From: Oscillospiraceae bacterium
GTDB taxonomy: Bacteria; Bacillota; Clostridia; Oscillospirales; CAG-272
NCBI GenBank assembly: GCA_003343845.1
Contig: QAKK01000012.1
Coordinates: 1-54,743 of the forward strand
Direction: 5' to 3'
Length of the DNA stretch: 54,743 nucleotides
The notes beneath the pieces are model-generated. The model saw nothing but the letters and a program-made list of their open reading frames with translations, did no database searches and had not been told where the DNA came from. The position numbers and the translations under genes are program-made. Shown in pieces: positions 1 to 7,918 of the stretch; the stretch's first letter is position 1; every line of letters starts with the position of its first letter.

Positions 1-77
1 CGTGATGTTTCCCGCAAGGGAAACTCATTAGGAACGCTTGCGTTCCGTGCCGCACTCCCTCACCGAGAGAGGTAAAT
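1..77. repeat. Partial copy of a palindromic intergenic repeat, cut by the window edge
   Basis: Two consecutive small hairpins are visible: TTTCCC-gcaa-GGGAAA at about 7-22 and GGAACG-cttg-CGTTCC at about 31-46. They are followed by a CTC/GAG-rich end. The same order of hairpins and flanking words occurs in the right half of the element at 33543-33732, so I read this as the right end of a second copy whose left half lies outside the window. It holds no gene. The right boundary is approximate. Confidence 0.5.
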
Positions 78-122
78 GGCCAGGCGACTGCGCAGATGAA
101 TTTCCTGGTTTGTCATCACTTT

Positions 123-146
123 GACGGTCTTTCGACCGTCTTTTTT
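123..146 (+). terminator. Rho-independent terminator of an off-window rightward gene
   Basis: A 7-bp stem GACGGTC/GACCGTC with a TTTC loop is followed by six T residues. The T tract is on the plus strand, so it would terminate transcription entering from the left edge rather than that of the leftward EamA gene. Confidence 0.75.
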
Positions 147-171
147 CTATGGGCGTCATGCGCCGCCGCTT

Positions 172-207
172 TTTTCTTCGCCGAACAAGCCGACCTGCGT
201 GTTGGGG
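172..207 (-). repeat. Degenerate duplicate of the ruvB 3' end
   Basis: About 35 bp here match 650-685, the last codons of ruvB, with only a handful of substitutions (shared words TTTTTCTTCG and CTGCGTGT). Read on the minus strand in one frame it encodes NTQVGLFGEEK, against DTQIGLFDEEK at the end of RuvB. It lies immediately after the EamA stop codon, so the EamA gene is bracketed by direct repeats of the ruvB tail. No start codon or ribosome site makes it a gene of its own. Confidence 0.7.
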
Positions 208-208
208 G

Positions 209-622
209 CTACAGCACGAGTACGAGTGTGCCGGCGGCGATAATCAATACGCCGTATACGGTTTTGGGCGCCGGCTTTTCTCCGAGAATGAGAAAAGCGA
301 GAATCATGGTCAGGACGATGCTGCATTTATCAACGGCGGCGACGCGCGCGGTGTCGCCTATTTGCAGTGCCCTGTAATAGAAGAGCCAGGAGGCGCCGGT
401 CGCAAGCCCGGAGAGGGCAAGAAACAGCCAGCCGCGCGGTGTAATGCCGCCGATACCGCGCTGCGCGCCGGTGAGAAACACCATGCCCCATGCGGCAAGC
501 AGAACAACGACCGTGCGGATGGCTGTCGCCAGGGTGGAATTGACATCCGCGATGCCGATTTTGGCAAAGACGGCGGTCAGCGCGGCAAAGACCGCAGAGA
601 GCAGCGCATAAGCGATCCACAT
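209..622 (-). CDS. Half-size EamA/DMT-family membrane permease
   Basis: This 137-residue, very hydrophobic protein has about five predicted transmembrane segments. It matches one EamA repeat: an N-terminal helix with FAALTAVFAKIG, an internal WLFYYRALQIGD segment, and a C-terminal ILGEKPAPKTVYGVLIIAAG. Usual drug/metabolite transporters have two such repeats in about 300 residues, so this is the single-repeat form, which presumably dimerises. Substrate cannot be predicted. The start has an AGAGGTG site about 10 nt upstream and lies 14 nt after the ruvB stop, so it is probably co-transcribed with ruvB. It is bracketed by duplicated ruvB ends, which suggests a late insertion into the operon. 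Confidence 0.8.
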   Translation of the reverse strand: MWIAYALLSAVFAALTAVFAKIGIADVNSTLATAIRTVVVLLAAWGMVFLTGAQRGIGGITPRGWLFLALSGLATGASWLFYYRALQIGDTARVAAVDKCSIVLTMILAFLILGEKPAPKTVYGVLIIAAGTLVLVL

Positions 623-636
623 GAAAAATACACCTC

Positions 637-1740
637 TTATATGCCTTGTTTTTCTTCGTCGAACAGCCCGATCTGCGTGTCGGGCTTTTTCTGTGTATCG
701 GTTTTCGCCTTGTACGGAATGCCGAGATGGTCGTAGGCAAGGCGGGTGACGCAGCGCCCGCGCGGGGTGCGCGAGAGGTAGCCGATCTGCATCAGGTAGG
801 GCTCGTAGACGTCCTCGATGGTCACGGCTTCCTCGCCGATGGTCGCCGCCAGGGTTTCCAGTCCGACCGGACCGCCGTCGTAGAACTTGATGATCGCCTC
901 CATCATGCGGCGGTCGATGTTGTCAAGACCGAGCTCGTCGATTTCGAGCGAAGCGAGTGCGGCGTCCGCCACCTTTTTGGTGATCCTGCCGTCCGCCTTG
1001 ACCGTGGCGTAGTCGCGCACGCGCTTGAGCAAACGGTTGGCGATGCGCGGCGTACCGCGAGAGCGGGACGCGATTTCCAGCGCGCCGCCCTCGTCGATCT
1101 CCACCGAGAGGATGTCCGCGCTGCGGCGCACGATCTTCGCCAGTTCTTCCTTGGTGTACAGTTCGAGTTTCAGCAAGAGACCGAAGCGGTCGCGCAGCGG
1201 CGTGGTCAGCTGTCCCGCGCGCGTCGTTGCGCCGATCAGCGTGAAGCGTGCCAGCGGAATGCGGATGCTGCGTGCTGCGGGACCCTTGCCGACGATGATG
1301 TCGAGCGCATAGTCCTCCATCGCGGGGTAGAGGATCTCCTCCACCGAGCGGGAAAGACGGTGAATTTCGTCGATGAACAGCACGTCGCCCTCGGCAAGGT
1401 TGGTGAGCAGTGCGGCAAGGTCGCCCTGCTTTTCAATGGCAGGACCCGAGGTTGTGCGGATGTTTACGCCCATCTCGGCGGCAATGATGTTGGACAGCGT
1501 GGTCTTGCCGAGACCGGGCGGTCCGTACAGCAGCACGTGGTCGAGACTCTCGCCGCGCATCTTTGCCGCGTCGATGCAGATCTTCAGATGTTCCTTTGCC
1601 TTGGTCTGCCCGACATAGGCGTCCAGCGTCTTCGGGCGCAGGCTCAGTTCGGTTTCGCTGTCGGCGGGGGTGTAGGAGGAATCGACGATGCGGTTTTCAA
1701 AGTCGGTCTCTTCGCTGAAAATACCGTCCATGTCTTTCAT
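637..1740 (-). CDS. ruvB: Holliday junction branch migration DNA helicase RuvB
   Basis: RuvB is the hexameric AAA+ motor that, with RuvA, drives branch migration of Holliday junctions during recombinational repair. The 367-residue protein is slightly longer than usual because of N- and C-terminal tails. Walker A GPPGLGKT lies at 73-80, Walker B LFIDEIH at 121-127, the sensor-1 segment ATTRAG at 171-176, and the arginine-finger segment PLRDRFG at 181-187. The C-terminal winged-helix part includes GYLSRTPRGR. The start has AGGAGGGGG seven bases upstream. It follows ruvA by 12 nt in the order ruvA-ruvB-EamA. The last residues, DTQIGLFDEEK, are duplicated downstream of the EamA gene. Confidence 0.98.
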   Translation of the reverse strand: MKDMDGIFSEETDFENRIVDSSYTPADSETELSLRPKTLDAYVGQTKAKEHLKICIDAAKMRGESLDHVLLYGPPGLGKTTLSNIIAAEMGVNIRTTSGPAIEKQGDLAALLTNLAEGDVLFIDEIHRLSRSVEEILYPAMEDYALDIIVGKGPAARSIRIPLARFTLIGATTRAGQLTTPLRDRFGLLLKLELYTKEELAKIVRRSADILSVEIDEGGALEIASRSRGTPRIANRLLKRVRDYATVKADGRITKKVADAALASLEIDELGLDNIDRRMMEAIIKFYDGGPVGLETLAATIGEEAVTIEDVYEPYLMQIGYLSRTPRGRCVTRLAYDHLGIPYKAKTDTQKKPDTQIGLFDEEKQGI

Positions 1741-1752
1741 ATGTCCCCCTCC

Positions 1753-2370
1753 TTATCCTTTCATAAACTGTGCCAGCGCCGCGCGGATGATGTCGCCCGA
1801 CGCCATCCCCGCCGTATTCAGCTTTGCGAGCACGGCGTTCACCTCGGCGCGGGCGTACCCCAGCGCCGTGAGTGCCTCTGCCGCCTCGGCAAGTCCGGCG
1901 GACTTTGCCGTCGGCGCGGGCGCCGCCGTTTCACGCGGCGTTTCCGCATCGCCGCCCGTGTAGGACATCTTATCCTTGAGCTCCAACACAATGCGCGCCG
2001 CGCCCTTGGCGCCGACGCCGTTGGACTTGGCGATTGCCTTGACATCCTCGGTACAGACAGCACGGGCAAGCCCGTCCGGCGTGAACGCCGAGAGCACGCC
2101 CATCGCCGCCTTCGGACCGATGCCCGAGACGCCGATCAGCTGCCGGAATGTGGTGAGCTCTTCCTCGGTGTAAAAGCCGAACAGCTCCACATCGTCCTCG
2201 CGCACCGCCATGTAGGTGTACAGCTTGACCTTGCTCTCGCGCGCGGATGCGCGGTCGAGCGCGGCGAGCGTATTCTGCGACACCGTGAGCCGATAGCCCA
2301 CGCCGCCGCAGTCGATCACGGCAAAGCCCGGCTCCCTGTGGGCAAGCATGCCGCTTATATAATAGAACAT
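1753..2370 (-). CDS. ruvA: Holliday junction branch migration protein RuvA
   Basis: RuvA binds the four-way junction and loads RuvB. The 205 residues have the expected layout: an N-terminal OB fold (starting FYYISGMLAHR), two helix-hairpin-helix DNA-binding motifs (VSGIGPKAA at about 81-89 and NGVGAKGAARI at about 117-127), then a flexible linker rich in Ala, Pro and Thr, and a C-terminal three-helix domain (residues about 158-205) that contacts RuvB. The start codon directly abuts the TAA stop of the upstream YfhO-like gene and has AAAGGAG within that gene's end, so the two are translationally linked. Confidence 0.97.
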   Translation of the reverse strand: MFYYISGMLAHREPGFAVIDCGGVGYRLTVSQNTLAALDRASARESKVKLYTYMAVREDDVELFGFYTEEELTTFRQLIGVSGIGPKAAMGVLSAFTPDGLARAVCTEDVKAIAKSNGVGAKGAARIVLELKDKMSYTGGDAETPRETAAPAPTAKSAGLAEAAEALTALGYARAEVNAVLAKLNTAGMASGDIIRAALAQFMKG

Positions 2371-5271
2371 TTATGCGTCTCCTTTGCTGTCGTCACTGCC
2401 GTCACTGTCGTCCGGCTTGACCGGGGCGGCGGGTTCTGCGGACGCTTCCCCTGCATTTTGGGGTGTCTCTTCGTTCGCGTTCGCGTCCGTGTCCGCATCT
2501 TCCGCCACGCCTGCGGCGTGTGTCTCTGCCGCCGCGGGGATCACGCCGATCGCCGCTGCCTGCGGCACACGGCGGATCTTCCCGGCACGGTCGAGCAGGA
2601 TGATGCAGAGCAGCAGGAGCGCCGCTGCGACGGTGATGCAAAGCCCGAGCCGGAACTGGCGCGGTACATAGCGGATGACCACGGTGTGTTCACCCGGCGT
2701 CACGTCAAAGCCGACCAGTGCATCAAGCAGTTTATAGGTCTCAACCGCCTCACCGTCCACCGTGACGCGCCAGTTTGCGTCATAGGGGATCGAGGTGAAG
2801 ACCGTCGTGCGCGCGTCGGTCGCGGTGAGCGTCCCCTCAAAGCGGGTTTCGCTCCACTTCGTGATGTTGAATTGATTCTCGCCGAGCGCCGCAGCCGTTT
2901 CGGTATAAACGGCATCGTCCATCTGCCAAAAATACGGCTCGTCCGCACGGATATACAGGTTCTTGTCCTTCAGCGTCAGCCCGACCGTGACCGCTTCGCC
3001 CGCGCGGAAGCTGCCGAGCGCGATCATGCGGTTGGTCTCGTTGCCCATCACCGTGCCCTTGTCCGAACCGCCCACGGTCAATGCGCATTCGCGCGGGTAG
3101 TCGGAGGGCAGATACATGTAGACGATGCCGTCTGCGGGTACGTTGAACTCATAGTAGAGCGTTGCCGACGCGCTGTCGTTGATGGGCTCGTATTTGGTAT
3201 GTTCGGCGATATAGGAGCTGTTCAGGTTGTTGTCGTGCGTCTTGACATCTTCGATCGGGACAAACATCTGCCGCTCGCCGTCCTCGCCGAGCATCGCCGC
3301 CGTCATGCGGTTCATGCGTTCGGGCGGGGTGTAGGGAGCGGTGAACTTTTCATACTTGCCGTCGGCAAGCCCGTCCTTGTAGTCGCTCGGATAGGCGAGG
3401 TGAAAATCCTTCAGCGCGCCGTTTACCGCGTAGGCGATCGAGAGCGCGTCCGGGTTTTCATACACACCGGTTTCCTTGCCGTCATAGATGTGTACATAGG
3501 TGTCCGGGATCGCATAGTCGCCGTCCACGATCACATATTTCACGCCGAGCAGGGTATCAAAGGGTGCGGTTGCGCCGAGGTACTTTGACCAGTGCGACTT
3601 GGAGGCAAGTCCCATGTAGCGCAGGAAGTCGATCGTCTCGCGGTTGAGCGTTGAGGTCGAGTTGGTGAACCCGCGGATGCCGAGTGCCATCGGTGTGTCG
3701 ATCAGCGAATGCTTGGTCTTGTCGAAGCGGTAGAAGCCGTCGTCATTTTCAAGGATGTAATTCACGCTGTCCTCGTACCGGTGCTTGTTGTCGAGGTAGG
3801 ATTTGCGGGTGGAGCAAACCACATCGTCGTCCAGATAGCAGATCGAGACGACCGAGGAGAGCAGCAGCTCCGCGCAGACGATGACGGCGAGCACCGCATG
3901 TGCCGCGTGGCGGTAACGCCTGCTTTTGAACAGGGAGACCACTGCGGCGTAGACCGCGATGAACAGAACAGAGAGCCAGATACAGAGCAGGTCGCGGTCG
4001 AGATCGCTCTCGTGCATGTTGTCGATCGAGAGCTTCTGCACGGCAAACGCCAATAAAAACAGTCCGCCGCAGACGCCGCCGATCTGCGCCGCCGTGAAAC
4101 TGCGCACCTCGCGGAAGGCTTTCGCCGCCGCGACGACCAGAATGAAGATCAGCATAAAGCTGTAGCGGTAGTTGAGCCAGTTGGGCGCCTGCATGCCGTG
4201 CCAGAACTTGTCCACGGCGTCGATGGAAAACGAGAAGACGAAAATGCCGATGAGCACGCCCGTGCCGACCTTTTCCCGCAGGGGAACCTTCTTCGCGATG
4301 AAGAACAACGGCACAAACAGCAGCGAGAGCATGCCGCAGTAGAGGATCGGCAGCCCCTCGGGGCGCACGGTGTCGTAGGAGTTGAGAAAGAGCTTTGCCG
4401 CAAGGTCGAGCAAGTCAAACCGCGGCTTGTAGCTGTAGGTCGGGTCGGAGAAGGTCGTCTTGCCGAAGCCGAGCGAATAGTAGGTCGGCAGGATGATGCA
4501 GGCGGCAAGCCCCACGGCGATCGCCGAGAACAGCCCCATACGGACAAGCGCGCGCAGGAAGTGCTTCTTCTCGCCGAGCGGGTTTTTGTCGATGCAGAAG
4601 TAGGCGTAGAAGAAATAGATGAAGCAGAAAATGCACATCATATAGCCGATGTAGAAATTCGTGAAGATGGCAAGCCCCAGCGAGAGCGTGAACAGCTTGT
4701 ACTTCTTCTCGGAGATCAGCTTCTCGATGCCGAGTGCGACGAGCGGGAGCAGCATCATGCAGTCGATCCACATGGTGTTGTGCTGATAGATCATGCCGTA
4801 GCCCGAGAGTGCATAGAGCGCGCCGAAGATGATGCGCGCCGGCTTTGTGCCGATGCCGTGCGCCTCGAGATAGTACGCAAGCGTGACCGAGCACAGCCCG
4901 CACTTGAGCGTGAAGATTACCAGCAGCGCGTCAAGAATGTTGTCCGCCGGAAAGAGCGCGACAAGGAGAGACAGCGGGCTTGCGAGGTAGTAGGCAAAGA
5001 TGCCGAGAAACTCGCCGCCGAGCGCCCGGGAGAACGAGTAGAAGAGGCTCGCATCGCCGTACAGCACGCGGCGGAGCGCGCCGAAGAAGTAGACGTACTG
5101 CGCGTTGAGGTCGAGCACGAGCACCGATTCGCCGCCGAACGGGTAGACGCCGAAGGCAAAATACGCTGCCAACAGCACCAGTGCGGGGCAGAGAAAGGCG
5201 ACGGCAAGATAGGCGTGCGGATGTTTTCTTTTGAGGCGCGGCGCTGCCGCGCGTGTCAGTTCCTGATCCAT
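2371..5271 (-). CDS. YfhO-family polytopic membrane protein (GT-C-like)
   Basis: This 966-residue integral membrane protein has about a dozen hydrophobic segments in residues 20-480, a large extracytoplasmic domain (about 500-880), and a last transmembrane segment near 890-912. It matches the YfhO family, whose fold resembles GT-C lipid-linked-sugar glycosyltransferases. In bacilli a member is needed to glycosylate lipoteichoic acid. Visible family features are FGVYPFGGESVLVLDLNAQY near the N-terminus and YRYSFMLIF near residue 370. The C-terminal tail after the last helix is an unusual acidic Ala/Glu/Asp/Pro-rich stretch ending DDSDGSDDSKGDA. The gene lies 4 nt after DUF951 and abuts ruvA, so it is in the ruvAB operon. 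The glycosyltransferase role is inferred. Confidence 0.88.
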   Translation of the reverse strand: MDQELTRAAAPRLKRKHPHAYLAVAFLCPALVLLAAYFAFGVYPFGGESVLVLDLNAQYVYFFGALRRVLYGDASLFYSFSRALGGEFLGIFAYYLASPLSLLVALFPADNILDALLVIFTLKCGLCSVTLAYYLEAHGIGTKPARIIFGALYALSGYGMIYQHNTMWIDCMMLLPLVALGIEKLISEKKYKLFTLSLGLAIFTNFYIGYMMCIFCFIYFFYAYFCIDKNPLGEKKHFLRALVRMGLFSAIAVGLAACIILPTYYSLGFGKTTFSDPTYSYKPRFDLLDLAAKLFLNSYDTVRPEGLPILYCGMLSLLFVPLFFIAKKVPLREKVGTGVLIGIFVFSFSIDAVDKFWHGMQAPNWLNYRYSFMLIFILVVAAAKAFREVRSFTAAQIGGVCGGLFLLAFAVQKLSIDNMHESDLDRDLLCIWLSVLFIAVYAAVVSLFKSRRYRHAAHAVLAVIVCAELLLSSVVSICYLDDDVVCSTRKSYLDNKHRYEDSVNYILENDDGFYRFDKTKHSLIDTPMALGIRGFTNSTSTLNRETIDFLRYMGLASKSHWSKYLGATAPFDTLLGVKYVIVDGDYAIPDTYVHIYDGKETGVYENPDALSIAYAVNGALKDFHLAYPSDYKDGLADGKYEKFTAPYTPPERMNRMTAAMLGEDGERQMFVPIEDVKTHDNNLNSSYIAEHTKYEPINDSASATLYYEFNVPADGIVYMYLPSDYPRECALTVGGSDKGTVMGNETNRMIALGSFRAGEAVTVGLTLKDKNLYIRADEPYFWQMDDAVYTETAAALGENQFNITKWSETRFEGTLTATDARTTVFTSIPYDANWRVTVDGEAVETYKLLDALVGFDVTPGEHTVVIRYVPRQFRLGLCITVAAALLLLCIILLDRAGKIRRVPQAAAIGVIPAAAETHAAGVAEDADTDANANEETPQNAGEASAEPAAPVKPDDSDGSDDSKGDA

Positions 5272-5275
5272 GGTT

Positions 5276-5485
5276 TCAGTCCTTTGTTTCGGAATTTTCT
5301 TTCGGCAGAATCTGCCGCACCGCTTTTTCCAGCTTGACGCGCGGCAGCGTCAGGTCGCGCCCGCAGCCGGTGCAGACGACGCGCATGTCGCTCCCCACCC
5401 GCATCACGCGCATCACGCGCGCACCGCAGGGATGCGGTTTTTTCATTTCCAGAAGATCGCCGAGGGCAAAATGCAGGATTTCCAT
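5276..5485 (-). CDS. DUF951 family small protein
   Basis: This 69-residue protein begins with FALGDLLEMKKPHPCG and contains a second cysteine pair in VVCTGCGRDLTLPR. That is the DUF951 pattern of an SH3-like barrel with a CxxC-containing turn, widespread in Firmicutes. Its biochemical function is not known. It is first in the leftward operon DUF951-YfhO-ruvA-ruvB-EamA, with AGGAGG seven bases before the ATG and a consensus promoter about 30 bp further upstream. Confidence 0.92.
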   Translation of the reverse strand: MEILHFALGDLLEMKKPHPCGARVMRVMRVGSDMRVVCTGCGRDLTLPRVKLEKAVRQILPKENSETKD

Positions 5486-5514
5486 GCGATGCCTCCTGTA
5501 GCATATTCTATGAA

Positions 5515-5543
5515 ATTATACCACAACTTCCGTCCGGTGTAAA
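5515..5543 (-). promoter_or_regulatory. Promoter of the DUF951-YfhO-ruvAB operon
   Basis: Read on the minus strand: -35 TTTACA (plus-strand 5538-5543), a 17-bp spacer, and -10 TATAAT (plus-strand 5515-5520). It is the leftward member of a back-to-back pair with the ruvC promoter. Confidence 0.8.
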
Positions 5544-5580
5544 CAAGCTTTTAGATTTTATTAAATTACGAAGAAAAACT

Positions 5581-5609
5581 TTGACTATCGGGGAAAACTG
5601 TGCTATAAT
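5581..5609 (+). promoter_or_regulatory. Promoter of the ruvC operon
   Basis: TTGACT (5581-5586), a 17-bp spacer and a perfect TATAAT (5604-5609) lie 39 bp before the ruvC ATG. This is a near-consensus housekeeping-sigma promoter. About 40 bp of AT-rich DNA separates it from the divergent promoter. Confidence 0.88.
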
Positions 5610-5648
5610 ACTATGCTGTATATCAATGCGCTGCGAAGGGAGAAGATC

Positions 5649-6146
5649 ATGCGGATTCTCGGCATTGACCCCGGCTATGCCATTGTCGGCTGGGGCGTCA
5701 TCGATTATGAAAACAGCCGCTTCCGCGTGGTGGACTACGGCTCGGTGCAGACGAAGGCGGGCACAGACACGGTCGAGCGGCTTGAAAAGGTCTATCAGCG
5801 CATCAACACCATCATCGAGCGCTACAAGCCGGAGCATATGGCGATCGAAGAGCTGTTCTTCAACACCAATGCGACCACGGCGATCGTGGTGGCGGAGGCA
5901 CGCGGCGTTACACTGCTTGCCGCAAGACAGCACGGGCTGAAAATCGGCGAATATACGCCGCTCCAGGTCAAGCAGGCGGTCGTCGGCTACGGCAGGGCGG
6001 AGAAGGAGCAGGTCATTCGCATGGTCACGACCGTGCTCGGACTGAAAAAGCCGCCGAAGCCGGACGACACGGCGGACGCACTGGCGATCGCCATCTGCCA
6101 CGGGCATTCGGCAGCTTCACGCATCGGCGCGTATTACAATAACTGA
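5649..6146 (+). CDS. ruvC: Crossover junction endodeoxyribonuclease RuvC
   Basis: RuvC is the dimeric, metal-dependent nuclease that resolves Holliday junctions by paired nicks. The 165 residues are full length. The acidic catalytic set is present: Asp7 in GIDPG, Glu67/Glu68 in AIEEL, and Asp140 and Asp143 in PDDTADA. An in-frame ATG exists 36 nt upstream, but I start at 5649 because AAGGGAG lies just ahead of it and the protein then begins MRILGIDPG, as in the family. RuvC is transcribed divergently from ruvAB and heads a long rightward gene run. Confidence 0.97.
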   Translation: MRILGIDPGYAIVGWGVIDYENSRFRVVDYGSVQTKAGTDTVERLEKVYQRINTIIERYKPEHMAIEELFFNTNATTAIVVAEARGVTLLAARQHGLKIGEYTPLQVKQAVVGYGRAEKEQVIRMVTTVLGLKKPPKPDDTADALAIAICHGHSAASRIGAYYNN

Positions 6147-6164
6147 CGGAAAGAATCAAAAGCT

Positions 6165-7028
6165 ATGTTTATAAGCGACAATTGGAAAGACTATGAACTG
6201 ATTGACGCCTCCGACGGCGAGCGGCTGGAGCGCTGGGGTGAATATATCCTCATTCGCCCCGACCCGCAGGTCATCTGGCACGGCGCGAAGTCCTCGCCGC
6301 TGTGGAAGCGTGCGGACGCCTCCTACAAGCGATCGTCGAAGGGCGGCGGCGCGTGGCAGGAGAGCCGCGTGCCCGAGAGCTGGACGATCGGCTATCGGGA
6401 TCTGACCTTCCTCATCAAGCCCATGGGCTTCAAGCATACCGGCATCTTCCCGGAGCAGGCGGCAAACTGGGACTGGATCACCGAAAAGATCAAGGGGGCA
6501 AACCGCCCTGTCAAGGTGCTGAACCTCTTTGCCTACACCGGCGGCGCAACCGTTGCGGCAGCCGCTGCGGGCGCTGCGGTCTGCCATGTGGACGCGGCGC
6601 GCGGCATGGTCGCGCAGGCAAAGGAGAACGCACGGCTCTCGGGGCTTGGCGACGCGCCGATCCGCTATATCGTCGATGACTGCAAGAAATTCGTCGAGCG
6701 CGAGATTCGCCGCGGCAACACCTATGACGGCATCATCATGGATCCGCCGTCCTACGGCAGAGGACCGTCGGGCGAGGTCTGGAAGATCGAGGAATGCGTG
6801 GACGAGTTTGTCACGCTGGCGGCTAAGCTGCTCTCGGACAAACCGATCTTCTTCCTCATCAATTCGTATACCACCGGGCTTTCCCCGCTTGCCATGCAGT
6901 ACATCGCCGATCTGCGCATCCGCCCGACCCACGGCGGGCACGGCATGTCGGCGGAGACCGTGCTGCCGGTCAGCACGGCGGGCACGTTTCTGCCCGCGGG
7001 CGCAAGCATGCGCTATGCCTTCGACTGA
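6165..7028 (+). CDS. Class I SAM-dependent methyltransferase (RlmI/RlmK-like, PF10672 type)
   Basis: This 287-residue Rossmann-fold methyltransferase resembles the catalytic half of the 23S rRNA cytosine/guanine methyltransferases. The SAM-binding motif I is NLFAYTGGAT at 120-129. The acidic ribose-binding segment HVDAARGMV lies at 141-149, and the catalytic-loop motif DPPSYGRG at 193-200. It lacks an N-terminal PUA domain. A tRNA or rRNA substrate is likely, but the exact base cannot be read from sequence. It starts 18 nt after ruvC, with a weak GGAAAGA site, and is followed at 23 nt by ecfA1. Confidence 0.85.
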   Translation: MFISDNWKDYELIDASDGERLERWGEYILIRPDPQVIWHGAKSSPLWKRADASYKRSSKGGGAWQESRVPESWTIGYRDLTFLIKPMGFKHTGIFPEQAANWDWITEKIKGANRPVKVLNLFAYTGGATVAAAAAGAAVCHVDAARGMVAQAKENARLSGLGDAPIRYIVDDCKKFVEREIRRGNTYDGIIMDPPSYGRGPSGEVWKIEECVDEFVTLAAKLLSDKPIFFLINSYTTGLSPLAMQYIADLRIRPTHGGHGMSAETVLPVSTAGTFLPAGASMRYAFD

Positions 7029-7051
7029 AAAACGGAGAAAAGGATTTTACA

Positions 7052-7918
7052 ATGGCAGAGCCTTTTATCATTGCTGAAAATTTATCCTATACCTATCAGG
7101 ACGGCGAGGGCGGCGGCACCGCTGCGCTGCGCGGCGTATCCTTCCGGATCGATCGCGGTGAATACGTTGCCGTGCTTGGGCACAACGGCTCGGGCAAATC
7201 CACGCTTGCCAAGCTGATGAATGGCATCCTCATTCCCACGGGCGGCAAACTCACGGTCTGCGGCACGGAGATGAAGGAGGGCATGCGCGACGACGAGATC
7301 TTCGGCGTCCGCCGCCGCGTCGGCATGGTGTTCCAGAACCCGGACAACCAACTGGTCGCCACGATCGTGGAGGAGGATGTCGCTTTCGGGCCCGAGAACC
7401 TCGGCGTGCCGCGCGAGGAGATCCGCCGCCGCGTGGACGACGCGCTCCGCACGGTCGGGATGTATGAATACAAGGACAGCCAGCCGCACCGCCTTTCGGG
7501 CGGACAGAAGCAGCGCGTCGCCATCGCCGGCGTCATCGCCATGATGCCGGAATGCATCGTTTTCGACGAGTCGACCGCGATGCTTGACCCGCGCGGGCGC
7601 GCCGAGGTCATGCAGACCATTGCGCGGCTGAACCGTGAATACGGTATGACCGTGCTGCACATCACGCATTATATGGACGAGGCGGTGAGAGCCGACCGCG
7701 TCATGGTTATAAATGACGGCGAGCTCTTCGCCGACGGTACGCCGAAGGAAGTGTTCCGCGACGTCGCGGCGCTCCGCCGCGTCGGGCTGGACGTCCCGCA
7801 GGGGCGGGAGCTGCTCTATGCGCTCGCGGCACACGGCATATCCTTTGCCGACACGCCTATCGACAACGAGGGCTGCGCGGCGCTCATTCTGGAAAGGTTT
7901 CAAAGCAGGATTCAATGA
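7052..7918 (+). CDS. ecfA1: Energy-coupling factor transporter ATPase EcfA1
   Basis: This is one of the paired ABC ATPases that power ECF vitamin and metal importers. In 288 residues it shows Walker A GHNGSGKST (43-51), a Q-loop FQNPDNQ (94-100) with the DNQ signature of EcfA1, the ABC signature LSGGQKQR (148-155), and Walker B CIVFDESTAMLDP (168-180). The serine after the Walker B glutamate (DEST) is typical of EcfA1. It overlaps ecfA2 by 4 nt. No substrate-binding S component is encoded here, so the module probably serves several S components elsewhere (group II ECF). Confidence 0.96.
   Translation: MAEPFIIAENLSYTYQDGEGGGTAALRGVSFRIDRGEYVAVLGHNGSGKSTLAKLMNGILIPTGGKLTVCGTEMKEGMRDDEIFGVRRRVGMVFQNPDNQLVATIVEEDVAFGPENLGVPREEIRRRVDDALRTVGMYEYKDSQPHRLSGGQKQRVAIAGVIAMMPECIVFDESTAMLDPRGRAEVMQTIARLNREYGMTVLHITHYMDEAVRADRVMVINDGELFADGTPKEVFRDVAALRRVGLDVPQGRELLYALAAHGISFADTPIDNEGCAALILERFQSRIQ

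Noticed and set aside
172..207. A separate short gene ending in NTQVGLFGEEK
   Set aside because: No start codon or ribosome site precedes it in that frame; it is best explained as a duplicated ruvB end.
646..3588. A 980-codon open frame on the plus strand over ruvB, ruvA and the YfhO-like gene
   Set aside because: It is a mirror of three well-supported minus-strand genes; its composition is His/Arg/Val-rich with no family match.
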